This document shows positions 34,321 through 46,048 of a stretch of DNA of 64,000 nt, in pieces. The notes below the pieces were generated by a model. It was not told the origin of the DNA and searched no databases. It saw only the letters and a list, made by a program, of their open reading frames with translations. The first letter of the stretch is position 1, and each line of letters opens with the position of its first letter. A program made the position numbers and the translations under genes. This DNA is from Diadema setosum (lineage: Eukaryota; Echinodermata; Echinoidea; Diadematoida; Diadematidae), in NCBI GenBank assembly GCA_033980235.1, contig CM067079.1, forward strand, positions 27,485,562 to 27,549,561. The letters are read 5' to 3'.

Positions 34321-34479
34321 TCTTCGAGCCTGTTTGCTAATCTTGAGGAAGCTTTCGTTACATTTCATATCTCATTTTTTTCTGAATTCAAATTTCGGAA
34401 TTTTGCATAATGTAGTTCAAAATGTCCCCAATCATAACCAACCTTTTAATGAGTCTGAGTCATGGATAACTCAATGTTA

Positions 34480-34707
34480 TTTTGTTCAATTTTTTTTTAT
34501 AGGGTTAGTTTATAGTGTGTGGCCGAATTCCCATTTATTTGTGATTGTGATTCCTCCATATTTTGTACGTGCGTTTGTTTATGACCAATGTTGTTTTTCT
34601 TTTTAATGCCTGATGTGAAAATAAATTCAATTCAATTCAATTCAATTCAATTCAATTCAATTCAATTCAATTCAGTTCAATTCAATTCAATTCAATTCAA
34701 TTCAATT
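34480..34707 (+). mobile_element. LINE 3' UTR ending in a pentanucleotide tail
   Basis: GCCTGATGTGAAAATAAATTC runs into (AATTC)n at 34621-34707. Tails of short tandem repeats are typical of CR1/L2-like 3' ends. The 5' part is undetectable. Confidence 0.55.
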
Positions 34708-35191
34708 TCTGCCAATTCCGATTATGATGCAGGTAAGTGTGATTTAACATTTATATGACTATATATTTTCAATATGTCAGTGTGCGATGTTCAGACAAAC
34801 TATGCATAAGCAAAGTCTTTTGATGTAGATCTCGCGAACACACTGTTTCCATGTACAAAATGACCAATTTCAACACAAGGATTTACAGTGTATACATACA
34901 ATTCTTACCTTTGGTATGGAGGGCATTATGTAAAAGAATCATTGAGAGTTTTTTGCATTGTATACGTCCCCTTTGACACGTGGCATCCCTTGTATCGAAC
35001 TCGAAACCAAGGATCCACGTGTATAGTTGTTGTTTGTTTGTTTTTATTTTCGTCTTGTGCAGATGTGAACTCATTATTTTCACACAACGCTTCACACAGT
35101 GTGTTTGGTCCACACTGAGATCAGTGACGTATATTACCTCCTTACCTGCTGGCATGGGACCGCAATACACTGCGTTTTGATAACAGAATGG

Positions 35192-35253
35192 TGTCATTAT
35201 ACACAGTGTATTATGACATAATGGTGTGTCATTGTACACCGTGTATAATGACA
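35192..35253. repeat. Two tandem hairpins, 35-bp period
   Basis: TGTCATTATACAC-A-GTGTATTATGACA (35192-35218) and TGTCATTGTACAC-C-GTGTATAATGACA (35227-35253). Each is a 27-nt inverted repeat with 13-nt arms and one mismatch, at different positions in the two copies. Confidence 0.88.
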
Positions 35254-35814
35254 TAACTGTATATCATGATCATGAAATGCGAAGAGACTATTTTTACAGG
35301 CTGGCACTCATTTGTTTTTGCCATTAAAGATTGTATTGTAACTGACCACAGTCTCCACTTTGATGTGTTCTTTGTGGTTCGAGCATTAAATATAGACCGA
35401 AATACAAGCAAACAACCAAACACGCAAAAGAAAAAAAAAAAAACAAACACCTTAACCTGACGTGCCGGATCAGCCTGTCCACTCTGGATGTCTAAAATGC
35501 ATATTCGATCACTTATACCCATATTATGCAATAAGTGAATGACCATAAACTGAAGAAAACAGGAAAACGCAATCAAATTTCTCAGTACTCCACTCAGGTA
35601 AGTCAATTATGATGACGTTTTCAGGTAAACCTTCACGTAAACCTGACCCTGATGCCGATGCCCCATTGATAGGCCCTAATTACTTATCAATTAGCCGTTA
35701 GCCGCGTTTATCGAATCAACCAGTTACGTTTGCGTTCTTGACAGGCTTTGACGTATATGCTTTGTTCGAGGGCATTTTAGAAAGGGGAGTGTATAGCGCA
35801 TTTAAAGATAGATT

Positions 35815-36175
35815 GATTGAGGTTTATTTAACACTTCCATAAATATCAACAAAACAGAAACAGACAGCATCACAAACAATAAAGACATTTAAAGATTAGA
35901 GGTACAACAACATTTGTGAGAAATACAAGAAAACAAAATAATTTGAGAACACACAGCCTTATATGTTTAAGTGTGTCTCCGAAAAACAACTTTTTTTTAT
36001 CATGAATCATGTAATTGAAATATCGTTTATATAAGAAACATAAAAAATCTCAAATTCAGCAAATTAGAACAAGATTACACACACCCATATACCCTACATA
36101 CACATGCATACACACAGATACAAAAACCTACACATTAACAACCTTACAATCACAAAAATTCATTGTATCAGTCTA
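35815..36175 (-). repeat. Probable minus-strand LINE 3' region
   Basis: GATTGATTGAGGTTTATTTAAC followed by A/C-rich sequence reads, in reverse complement, as a T/G-rich 3' UTR ending AAATAAACCTCAATCAATC. No ORF. Confidence 0.4.
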
Positions 36176-36179
36176 AAAG

Positions 36180-37010
36180 GTATGACTTGTATCTCCTTCG
36201 AAATAATCGTAAAAATTTGCTTCTTCGAATATCTGGATGAATTCCGTTCTATACTTTGTAGGTCCGATGACAAAAATTGATTTTGGGACGGCAAGGTTCT
36301 GGAAAAAGGAAAAGCATTGCCATTTCATATATTTCATATACAATGACTATATAACTTGAAATGATACACTCTTAAAACATCGCTAGTGGAGATGACCCTC
36401 ACTCTTTGGTATTCACAATTTTGTGGAACATGCACTCGGCTGCTCCTCATGAATGCACTTTACACCATTGTAAAATGCCCGCCAATACATCTGGACTCAC
36501 ATGCGTATGACTAACGCCATTTCTCCAATGTGTTATTTGCATAATTTCGCGTAAAGCGTACTCTCTCTATTACAATAAATTGTATTTCCACGTCAACGTG
36601 ACTATGAAGGACACTTCCTCTTGAATAATCTATAACGATAGGTAAAACATGAATGATTACTCATTAACATTGCAACCATTGACACCCAAAGTGGGGGGGG
36701 GGGGGATCCCCTCTTGAGTGAGTGAGTGGCGATGAATGTGTGCGTGAGTGAAGGTACGTGTGTGTGTTTGTGTGTGTGTGTTCTCCTTCATTGCACACGC
36801 ATGGTATATACAGCGCACATTCTGCATGCATAATCATGTAAAAGCAATTTTACGGAAAGTGGTATATCTGGTATACAAAATGTTCTCTTTTCCCTACTCC
36901 CCTGATACTATTCAACGAAGTGAGTTAGGATGTTGAGTCGATGGGAGAAGAATATTATCACATCACTTCGTTTTATTTTCATTAAGTGGGGAGTAGCGGT
37001 TTTCTTTGAA
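36180..37010. other. No gene seen
   Basis: A G run at 36692-36705 and (GT)n 36760-36780; otherwise featureless. Confidence 0.45.
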
Positions 37011-37013
37011 TGA

Positions 37014-37200
37014 TAATAATAATAACGATTAATGATGATAATAATAATGATAATAACAAATTTATTCATCATACAACATTTTTTCTATACAGACTCAAAG
37101 CAATTCAACAGTTTTAACAAAATACAATGATGAACAATATTTACAAAACAAAACAAAGGAAGGACAAAATTATAAATAAACAATGATTTTCTTCTTGTCA
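37014..37200 (-). repeat. Probable minus-strand retroposon 3' end
   Basis: (AAT)n-like tract at 37014-37065 followed by AACAAATTTATTCATCATAC and A-rich sequence. In reverse complement this is a tail of TTA repeats after GATGAATAAATTTG. Confidence 0.4.
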
Positions 37201-38476
37201 GATCACAATTATAGCAGTGTAATAAAGTATAAGATCTATAAAGAGGTATCACTTTTGGAACAAATAGGTTTTCAACATTTTTTAAAATGATCTGTGTTAA
37301 CTGCTAAATCGTATCTTGTTATTACTCTGTAGTTTCACAAGAAAGGCCATTAGGCTTTCGAGGTCACGTGACTTCAAATGACGTAATGTTGTCATCGTTT
37401 CCATTTCGTTGCTTTCCACACAAACCTGTACATTTGTTAAAATCTTGACCTTGAATGACTTCACAGAGTTTCTATATTGTCAGATATCTTGAACCATCAT
37501 CACCAATATGAGAATTATGAAGCGCTGATACTTCCTTCATTATTAGGTTACAAACGTGTCTTTGAATGATGTCGACAGGTAGAAAGTGTCACGAAAAAAG
37601 AAAGATGTATGACTCTATAGACATTGCTATAGAATTTCAGATTTTTTCCCGACCTCTTTAAACTTGAAAGGTTCCGCCTTTGCTTCACATGAAACGATTA
37701 TTCTTTTTTAATCTAAATGAACTTTAAGATGTCAAGTTAATTCTCATAGATTCACAATCACAATAACGTTGGCTTTTATTTTGACTTCATATCTTCATTT
37801 ATCATGATTATGTGTACATTACAATGTATTATACACACGAAAAATATGTACCGTGTCCTTGAGCGCAGTCAGAAGTACTGCCCTCCCAAGGAAAAACACA
37901 GTATCTGCAATATATAATACATAGCAGATACTGCGGGGTTTTGTTTTGTTTTTTTGTAAAAGGCACTACTCTGTAACTGTCTCTCAAAATGAGACAATGA
38001 TTTCTCCTTAACAGAAAAAAAATATCAAGCAGAAAATCATGAGAAGAAACAAATACGCTTTCCGAGGTTTTGTTTTTGTTTTTGTTTCGGTTTTTTTTTT
38101 TCTCCTCATGAGTAGCTCCTGGTCTATTGTGCAATGTTTATGATAATACATTTCTTGTACCTTTTATACCAACTTTTGTGACACAAAACCGAGCGTGAAC
38201 ACATTGGACTATCAACAGACTGATCATAATAATAAATATTTCTTATCTTCCACCATTAAGAGGAGGGGTGGGGTGGAAGCGTTGTTTCTTTGTGTTGTCT
38301 GTCCCTCTGTCGGTCCGTCTTTCGGTCCTTCTATCATTGTGCCTTATTATCTCTCAATATCGCGATTTGAACAAATATATTGGTTAGATTTTGTTCGTGC
38401 GGTATTGTCACAAAGTTTATTTACATATTTTTGCTGCTCTGATTATAGATCAGGACTAATCTGATCGAAGATGATC
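37201..38476. other. No gene seen
   Basis: Short frames only. GCAGATACTG-type inverted repeat near 37904-37932 (CAGTATCTGC ... GCAGATACTG). Confidence 0.45.
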
Positions 38477-38750
38477 TGGGCCCCAGCATTTCATAAAAGA
38501 TTTCATAAAAAATGGGCTACCCTCCGTATGTTTTTTCTTTACTTGACCTTTATGTATGGAATATGTTGATCTTTAGTACGGAAATAGAACAAACAAACAA
38601 ACAATGTAAGGATGGCAACTCTTGCTAGAATGGCAATTCCCCATAACAACAGCCAATCAGGATCAGGAAGCTGGATTCTTGTCGTTGCCATGACGATTGT
38701 CATTTCTATCATACCAACTTTTTATGAAATAAGTCTCAGATTGTGGGCCA
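38477..38750. mobile_element. MITE, GGGCC...TTTCATAAA type
   Basis: Left TGGGCCCCAGCATTTCATAA; right TTTATGAAAT...GTGGGCCA, giving inverted ends of about 30 nt with mismatches. The frame starting MATLARMAIPHNN overlaps it and is not a gene. Confidence 0.55.
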
Positions 38751-39058
38751 AACCTTTGCAGTTCAAAGGTCACAGACCACTCAACATGCTCAGTCACTGG
38801 AATAAGACTGGAATAACAGCGCATATCTTTCTCATGTCACCAAATTTTCTTCAAAGTACATCATCTAAATACACCATCAGTATAGGTATTGGAGTCTTTT
38901 CAACCTGCAGGCTTTGATTTTGTTTTCTTATGAATTCATAGAGTGCCTTGTTCATCATTCATTTCCTTTGATTAAATGGCTGCCCAAAATTTAGGTTATA
39001 GTGTTAGATTTAATAAGAGTGAGTGCATTAAGCTCATCATTCTGTTGATTCTGCACGG

Positions 39059-39670
39059 AATCGGGGAGTGTGGTTTGATTTCGCCTAGCTTTTGACAGAC
39101 ATATCTCTGAAGTATTTAAAAATTCATTTTATCATTTGTTTAATATTGCACATATTCGGAAGCATTTGACACGGGAAAGTACTGAAAAAATCATCTATGC
39201 GTTTGTCACAAGCAGATTGGATTATTTTAACAGTTTATTTTATGGCTTACCTGATAATCAATTAGGTAAACTACAAAGGGTGCAAAATGCATGTGCTAGA
39301 TTAGTTTGTAATTTTCCTCGTTTTTCTCATTGTAGTCCATTACTACGTGCATTACATTGGTTGCCTGTAAAGCAGAGAATCATATTTAAAACTCTGCTAA
39401 TTGTATATAGAGCTATTCATGGTACAGCACCAGTGTACATACAGGAACTTGTAGAGTTAAAAAACACCATTTCAAATATTTTATCATCTTCGAAGTTCAC
39501 GGGATCAAACATTATTGAAATATCCATCTGGGAAATCAAAAGTTACTCTTGGTGACAGGGCATTTTTGTACGCTGCACCAAAATTATGGAATAATCTCCC
39601 TTTGTTTCTAAGACAAGCAGTTACAATTAATGAGTTTAAGGCCAGGTTAAAAAGTCATCTCTTGAAGTAA
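39059..39670 (+). pseudogene. 5'-truncated LINE ORF2 C-terminus (CR1/L2-like)
   Basis: Frames carry the end of a non-LTR reverse transcriptase protein: NRGVWFD, then after a shift FDRHISEVFKNSFYHL, SRLDYFNSLFYGLPDNQLG, LQRVQNACARLVCN, LLRALHWLPVKQRIIFKTLL, and after another shift GDRAFLYAAPKLWNNLPLF and FKARLKSHLLK, stop. These blocks (LDYxNSLxYGLP, LQRVQNxxARL, HWLPVxxRI, LWNxLP) are the conserved tail of CR1/L2-type elements. Frameshifts near 39080 and 39480-39530 and missing catalytic domains make it dead. The 3' UTR ends in (ATT)n at 39768-39785. Confidence 0.9.
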
Positions 39671-39921
39671 TGTATTTTCTGTTTGAATCTCTAGTATGCA
39701 TGTCATTTTGTAATGCGCAGTAGAGCATATTATTGTAGTAGCTGTGCAAATATGTCCTTTGTAATTATCATTATTATTATTATTATCATGCCTATAGATA
39801 CCATCGCATTGCCTTTATTCTTTATGGCCGGAACAAAAATGAAATAGACTGATAGAACAATAGAAATACATGGACACTGACAAACCCAATATCACAGATA
39901 TAGTCATATATGATTTATAGA

Positions 39922-39932
39922 CACACACGAGC

Positions 39933-40018
<86 letters not shown>

Positions 40019-40052
40019 GTGTATACATATAATATATATAATATATATATAT
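39922..40052. repeat. (CA)n-(TA)n compound microsatellite
   Basis: CA 39922-39966, TA 39966-40017 and further TA to 40052. Confidence 0.96.
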
Positions 40053-40104
40053 AATGTTCATCTTGGAATTTTCCACGTGTTGGACTTCGAATGTTATAAT
40101 TATA

Positions 40105-40265
40105 AGAAGAATGAGTTTCAAATACGCCATCTGTAGATCCAACAAGAAGGATTTTATTCACAAAATGTTCAACCCGCCTCGGGCCTTTGTCAGTGTAGTG
40201 TATACTAGGACTAAATACTAGATCTTGTTGGATCTGCAGATGGCGTATTTGAGACTCATTCTTCT
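40105..40265. repeat. Foldback, 43-nt arms
   Basis: AGAAGAATGAGTTTCAAATA...CATCTGTAGATCCAACAAGA (from 40105) is matched in reverse complement by 40223-40265 with two mismatches. It abuts a (TA)n tract, as do the foldbacks at 32182 and 42929. Confidence 0.88.
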
Positions 40266-40267
40266 GA

Positions 40268-40559
40268 CATATATTCATTCATTCATTTCTTTATTGGTCT
40301 ATGTCAGACATAGAAATTTGGCTTCCACTGGCATTACATTGCAAAAAATGATCATGACAATACAAACACATTTTACATCACAATTACAGTACATACGTCT
40401 ATGATAAACACAATGAATACAAACAACACCCTACAACTCTATTACACAATAATATACAATATATCAGTTCTTTATAACCCTATATAAATCAAGCTACTTT
40501 AACCGCTCTCAGCCCCTAATTTTAAATTTACAAAATATGTAACTTATATCAGAAAATTC

Positions 40560-40560
<1 letters not shown>
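40268..40560 (-). repeat. Probable minus-strand LINE 3' end
   Basis: ATTCATTTCTTTATTGGTC then CATTACATTGCAAAAAATGA; in reverse complement this ends GACCAATAAAGAAATGAATG. Followed by (CA)n at 40566-40597. Confidence 0.45.
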
Positions 40561-40600
<40 letters not shown>

Positions 40601-40785
40601 TGACTATAACATGAGTCTTAGTTGGTAATTGTCATAACAACCAGTAATATCAAACATAACTAAATAAACCCTCTGATATCTCCTATAGGACTTAATAAGT
40701 ACATCATATCACTTCCAACATCTGCTATTTCAACATTCATACTTACAATATACACCAAAAACCCTTTGCTCCATAACCCACACAA

Positions 40786-40791
40786 GAGAAG

Positions 40792-40825
<34 letters not shown>

Positions 40826-40862
40826 CAGAGAGAGACAGACAGACAGACAGAGGGGGAGAGAG
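40786..40862. repeat. (AG)n / (ACAG)n microsatellite
   Basis: AG-rich run with GACAGACAGACAG inside. Confidence 0.95.
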
Positions 40863-41000
40863 GAATGTGTAATTTGTCCCTGGCCCATAATCCTCACAAT
40901 CCCACAATATATGTCATAATCATACAGTATATAAGGTAAAAACCTAAAATGCTATAAATGAGCTTCATCCTACTTGGGAAGCGCAAGTATAAGTAATATG

Positions 41001-41064
<64 letters not shown>

Positions 41065-41067
<3 letters not shown>

Positions 41068-42056
41068 TCCGCAAAAAAAGAGAGTAAACGCTCTTTCAAG
41101 TTTAGATTTCACATAGAATATTTGGCTGAAAGCTAATGTATTATATACCATATTGAAGGTAATTTAATTGGCTATCAACATGGTAGTTCAACATAAAGGG
41201 AAAATTTACGCATGAATGGACACCATTGTTTTTCTCTTCCAGGACACAATAGTAAAAATTGCAAAACTGAACAAGTTGTCATTCATGCGTATGTGCTCTT
41301 CCGTAGAATAATAAGAGCAAGCAACAAATTTCACACAAAAGGAAACATGAATTAAGTTGAAAAACTAAACCTTTGAACTTTATGATATCTTTAAAGCCTA
41401 AAAGATCAATTAAGGCTAAAGATAATGTCGGAAAATAAAGCATCTTATGTCAAATCAAAAATCAAATGAAATACTAAGAGATGAAGTAATAATTAACAAA
41501 AATGGTACAAATTTGAGCTTTTTTTCAGATCAAGAAATTGTAACTAATGTTTGGTTCTTCAAATTGTCACATGGATTCTTAAATCACTAGATCAAAAAAA
41601 AAATAGATAAAGAAATTGTGTTCATTTAATCATCTTTATGATTATTTTTCCCTTTGTCATTTGAAGTTTGACTTGACAGAGAATTCTTATTTTCCCCTTT
41701 AGTTTCCCACTTTGTTTTTCTTAGAGGTTATAAAGAGATAAAGAGGACAAAAACTTGTTTTTCCTATTTCATTCATATCTCTCATTGTGTTAAACTGGTC
41801 TTTTTTGTCAATGTTATCGTGAAGAGCACTTGCAAATGAAAGAGAACATGTCAATTTTTGCTATTTTTAGTTTTGTGCCTTGGAGGACAAAAACGAATGT
41901 GCTCACTCATGCGTACAATTTTCTTTTTAATTAGCCTGTTAGCTTAATAGCCAATTACATTCCCTTCAATATGGTATATAACACATTGATTTTAATAAAA
42001 ATCTTCTATGAAAAATATGACCTCGAAAAAGCGTTTACTTTCCTTTTTTGCAGAGT

Positions 42057-42058
<2 letters not shown>
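41065..42058. mobile_element. 1 kb TA-flanked foldback element, Tc1/mariner-like ends
   Basis: The left end is TA then CACTCCGCAAAAAAAGAGAG; the right end, reversed, is TA then CCACTCTGCAAAAAAGGAAA. The arms remain similar inward for over 200 bp: GTATATAACACATTGA against TGTATTATATACC, CCATATTGAAGG, GCTCTTC, TACGCATGA. Both sides lie in (TA)n, consistent with TA target choice. No transposase ORF. Confidence 0.82.
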
Positions 42059-42101
<43 letters not shown>

Positions 42102-42112
42102 ATCTATCTATA

Positions 42113-42162
<50 letters not shown>

Positions 42163-42245
42163 CATGTGTGTGTGTGTCTGTGCGTCTGTGTGTGTGGATG
42201 TATGGGTGTGTGTGTATGGATGTGTGGTGTGTGTGTGTGCTTGTG
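42059..42245. repeat. (TA)n-(TG)n microsatellite
   Basis: TA with TATC interruptions to about 42160, then TG-rich to 42245. Confidence 0.97.
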
Positions 42246-42487
42246 TGTAATGTTTGCATTCGTATGACTGGTGGGTGAATGTAACAGTCAAACATATGGG
42301 TCCACTCACGCATATTGGCCAAATGCCACAACACACATCGACGCACACACGAATACACATTAGTTACAAACAGTGTAACATCATCGGCAACAACAACAAC
42401 AATCAATCAATCAATTAGCTGTTCCAGAAACAACCCGCTCGTATTTAAGAATGTCTCTTTTGAACGGTTTTCAATCTCAATTATAAG

Positions 42488-42785
42488 GGCAAGTAGTTCG
42501 GCTCAGTCGGTAGCGCGTCTGCATGCTCCTGATCAGTGACTCGGGCCTATTCCTGCTGAGCCTATAGCTGAGAAATATTGTATAAAATAATGTCGTCCCG
42601 TTTAGTAAACGGCAAAAACATACTTCTCTCAGATATTTTAGGCTATTTGATGGAGGTCCCGTGTGTGAGCTACTCACGACTCCTCAAAGTCAAATGATCC
42701 AATTTCATTCATTCATGGTGTATAAAAAGAGGGTGCTAACCCGGTGAAGTAGACCGCCTACCAACCCCCTCCCCTCTTATACGGT
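42488..42785 (+). mobile_element. tRNA-derived SINE, copy 1 of a local family
   Basis: GGCTCAGTCGGTAGCGCGTC gives a good box A; box B is eroded (GACTCGGGCCTATTCC). The body shares TGGAGGTC(C/T)CGTGTGTG, CACGACTCCTC, TTCATTC and GGTGCTAACCCGGTGAAGT with 47150-47420 in the same order. Confidence 0.82.
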
Positions 42786-42839
42786 ATACGTAATAGACTC
42801 ATCATCGGCATTCTTATCGTCAAAGCAAACAATAAGTAG

Positions 42840-42842
42840 GCC

Positions 42843-42873
<31 letters not shown>

Positions 42874-43130
42874 TATATATATAACAAAAATTAGTTTCTG
42901 CTCGGAGTTCAAAGAGTGTATAGATTCACAACAATAGTTCAATATGAAAACTCCTTGAGAGACGTAGTTATGACGAATTTTCCCCCATAGAGCTTTGTCA
43001 AGTGAAAGCCCTACACACCCTATGGGCGAAAATTCGTCAAAACTACGTCTCTCACGGAGTTTTCATATTGAAATACTGTTGTAAATATATATAAATATAT
43101 ATATAATATATATATACATATACACTGCAT
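42840..43130. mobile_element. Foldback with 62-nt arms between (TA)n tracts
   Basis: Arms 42929-42990 and 43021-43083: CAATATGAAAACTCCTTGAG...GACGTAGTTATGACGAATTT matched in reverse complement by AAATTCGTCAAAACTACGTC...TTTTCATATTG. The loop is about 30 nt. TA tracts at 42843-42882 and 43085-43115 flank it. Confidence 0.88.
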
Positions 43131-43915
43131 ATACATTAGATATACACTACAGTAATTACAGAATAGAAGAGACGTAGAGACTCTAGATTCCAATTCTCTT
43201 CTTCTCTCTCTCTCCACACTCTTCAACGCAGGTCACTCATGTTACCTTTCCTTCCTTCCGTATTCTTCTATACCCCCCCCCCCCTTTCTCTCTCTTTATC
43301 TTTTCAAATAACTTTCAAGTTGTCTGTTCAGGTGTCCAGTTGCATTTCAATACTGAGATTTACCCTGTGCACCGCCGTCTGTTTTACTTGCTTGTATTTT
43401 CGACGAATAATCCTTATCCCCCACCCCATCCCCATCAAACTGATCTGCAACTGAATTAAACGGCTTTAATAGTCTAACTTTATTTAACCTTGAGATTTGT
43501 TCTGTGTAGGTTAAATGTGCGGATATGGCAAGCCATGCGTGCTAGAAAAAAAAAGTATACCTTGAATGATACAATGACAGGAGGGACGGAGGACACTCCA
43601 AACAATCTCAACCCATTGGTTGAGGCGAGGTCTTGTCATCTGCCTATTCATTTTGTAGGCTCAAAATGCCTCAGGATATCTGAGGTCCCATACACCTTTA
43701 TTGATTTTCTTCTGTCTTGCATGTGAGGGATACTAGCTGTGCCATGTAAGTTTGTGTGTTATACGACATGATGTCAACGTGTGTCCCAGCTATGTAACAA
43801 CACTGTCACCCCTCCTCACCCGTATCATTGACTGAACAATATTTTTTCCGGTAATGTTTGTATTATTTGTCCCCTATACTCGTATTATGCATTATGAGTG
43901 CTTTAAGAATCAACC
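43131..43915. other. No gene seen
   Basis: Pyrimidine-rich CT runs at 43200-43310 and a C run at 43275-43284. Frames are short and unconvincing. Confidence 0.45.

Positions 43916-43917
<2 letters not shown>

Positions 43918-43967
<50 letters not shown>
43918..43967. repeat. (TA)n microsatellite
   Basis: About 24 TA units. Confidence 0.97.
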
Positions 43968-43971
<4 letters not shown>

Positions 43972-44029
43972 GTATATATTTGTGTTTATATAATGCGCAC
44001 GTACACCATGTGCATGTTTATTTTACAGC

Positions 44030-44266
44030 ATATGGGATCTACGCTCGACAAGCTTGCTTTCAAGTAGGCCTAGGTTCCGTCATATTTCTTAAGCATTCAT
44101 TTTCAGATTCCAACTTTCATAGATCGACAACTATGTTTTGTATGTTTGCAATATTCTATGTAGGCATGTCTCCTTGCTTGATATCATGTATTATTTGATT
44201 TAGTTGTGTTTGGTGTATTTTTTTTTTCATCGAAAAATATGACAATAAAATTGAAATTGAAATATG
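44030..44266 (+). repeat. Probable LINE 3' UTR
   Basis: AT-rich sequence ending ATATGACAATAAAATTGAAA in a short (TTGAAA) tail. No ORF. Confidence 0.4.
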
Positions 44267-44900
44267 GTGACGTATGTAATGATTCTTTTTACATTGTTTG
44301 TTTTGACACTGCTGCTGGTATTTGTGTACATGGACGTAATCAAACGTATTAAATTGTACTCCGCAATAATATTTCTTGTTCACTATTAGACAAGCTTGTT
44401 AAACATATTTGAGCCTCAACAACCTACATTAGGAAGATGAATATAACTGGTACGTTAATACGTTTAAGTTTGCAGAACTTTCAAACATGGCATTGTGTAG
44501 CACCAGGAAGACTTAACAAAAGGATGTAGGGAGTTTTTAATCCTTTACACTGGTGCCTAAAGGTTAAGAATGACACTATGCGCTGGCGGTCGATTGCAAA
44601 AAAACAGTGACGTAAACAGTGATTGTTGTCAGTCTTTCATACATAGCTACAACAAAGCGCCATCTCTGTTGGCCTTCACGCTCGAGGTCCACGAATCAGT
44701 GCACAATTTGAAAAGGTTCACCAGCAGCCCGCAGCGAGCAGCACGCGCCACGCCGGGAAGTCCGTCAGTATTCTCGTCAATCTCTGGAAGTATGTATCGG
44801 GGTCGCGCGCTTTCTTCAACCACATTTGGAAAGAAGTGCGTCTGCTAAGTGGTGGTGGTGGAGTGGTACGCGTGACTACCCATTTTATACAGACAGAGTC

Positions 44901-45003
44901 ATGTATCGGCAGGGATTTGTTTACTACTGTTTGCTACTCGTTGGGTCTCTTACCCTGTGTGCTTTTCGCCATGGCGCTGGACAATCCACCCCAGCTAACA
45001 CGA
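44901..45003 (+). CDS. Candidate first coding exon with signal peptide
   Basis: ATG at 44901 opens MYRQGFVYYCLLLVGSLTL, then CAFRHGAGQSTPANT. This is a short basic start, about 17 hydrophobic residues, then a small/polar region that suits signal peptidase, possibly cutting around AGQ or later. The exon ends at a consensus GTGAGT donor at 45004, phase 1. The 340 bases upstream are GC-richer than their surroundings and free of recognisable repeats, as expected of a 5' region. I cannot find the next exon, so the family is unknown. Alternative: a chance hydrophobic frame next to a chance donor. Confidence 0.42.
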
Positions 45004-45993
45004 GTGAGTATAAACAGTGCAACTGGTGTTAATTATTTTCAAGGATTAACGTTAATCACCAGCATGGATATCAGACAATTCTTCGATGCTGTCTCTATGA
45101 CTCATTCGATTTTCAAATCACGATCTCAGATTGTTAAACTTGCATCGGAAGAAAAAACAAAAAACAAAAACACACACATTGTGCTTTTTAATATTTCGAT
45201 GCTCTTTGGAGAGTTCCAGACATATCCGACCCCATTATCTATTTCGCGGCGTTCCTGCTTTTTGTAATTTCTGTGCGATCCGCAGTTTTGAAGTGTGTGC
45301 GTGAAACTATACTTTTTACTTTTTCATGAACTTCATCTGTGCTTTGCTAGAATGTGTTCACAAGATAGTACACCTGATATCCATATACCACATTGGGGTA
45401 ACGAAGAAATTGTAAGCTGCTTGGTCAATTTTGGTGTGATCAAAGTGCACTGAAGTGAACCCCCCCCCCAAAAAAAAAAAAAAAACCCCAATAAAACAAC
45501 TAAATGTGTAGGAGAAACTAAATCTGGAAATTATAAAGAATAACAAGCAAGAAAGAAAGCGTTGTCTTTGTGTATACGTATATGACGAATAACATAAAGA
45601 AAAGAGAAATTCGGAGACGAAATTAAAAGTCTGCGTTGAAACAAAAATGACATTTAGATATCGATATCATTCCTAAAACGGTTTGATATGCAGCTGAATT
45701 CCACCATAGCGATAGAGGTGAACGAACTTCAGGGAGTTACGGCGATTCAAGTATTTCAGCTTGAAACAAACAAACAAACACCCGAAATGAAAGCTTCTGG
45801 GATATCAAAAGTTGCAGATGAAGAAAACGTTCCTTTTAGAAATTGAGCAATGTCCCATTCAGTGTTATAGAATCTTTGGATGTGCAGCAAAAGGAAAAAA
45901 AAAGGACACGATTTCTGGTTAAGTTTTCATGTTCATAATTACACGCATAAACACATAAACACACGCATTTATTCATAGATACCTATAATATAC

Positions 45994-46048
<55 letters not shown>

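Noticed and set aside
34047..34606. Several long overlapping ORFs on both strands
   Set aside because: They are translations of (TG)n/(TA)n (VCVCV and YIYIYI runs).
38612..38917. 101-codon ORF starting MATLARMAIP
   Set aside because: Mostly overlaps a MITE with inverted ends; no domain.
42008..42406. ORFs of 76-100 codons on both strands
   Set aside because: Microsatellite translation (IYIYI, HTHT runs).
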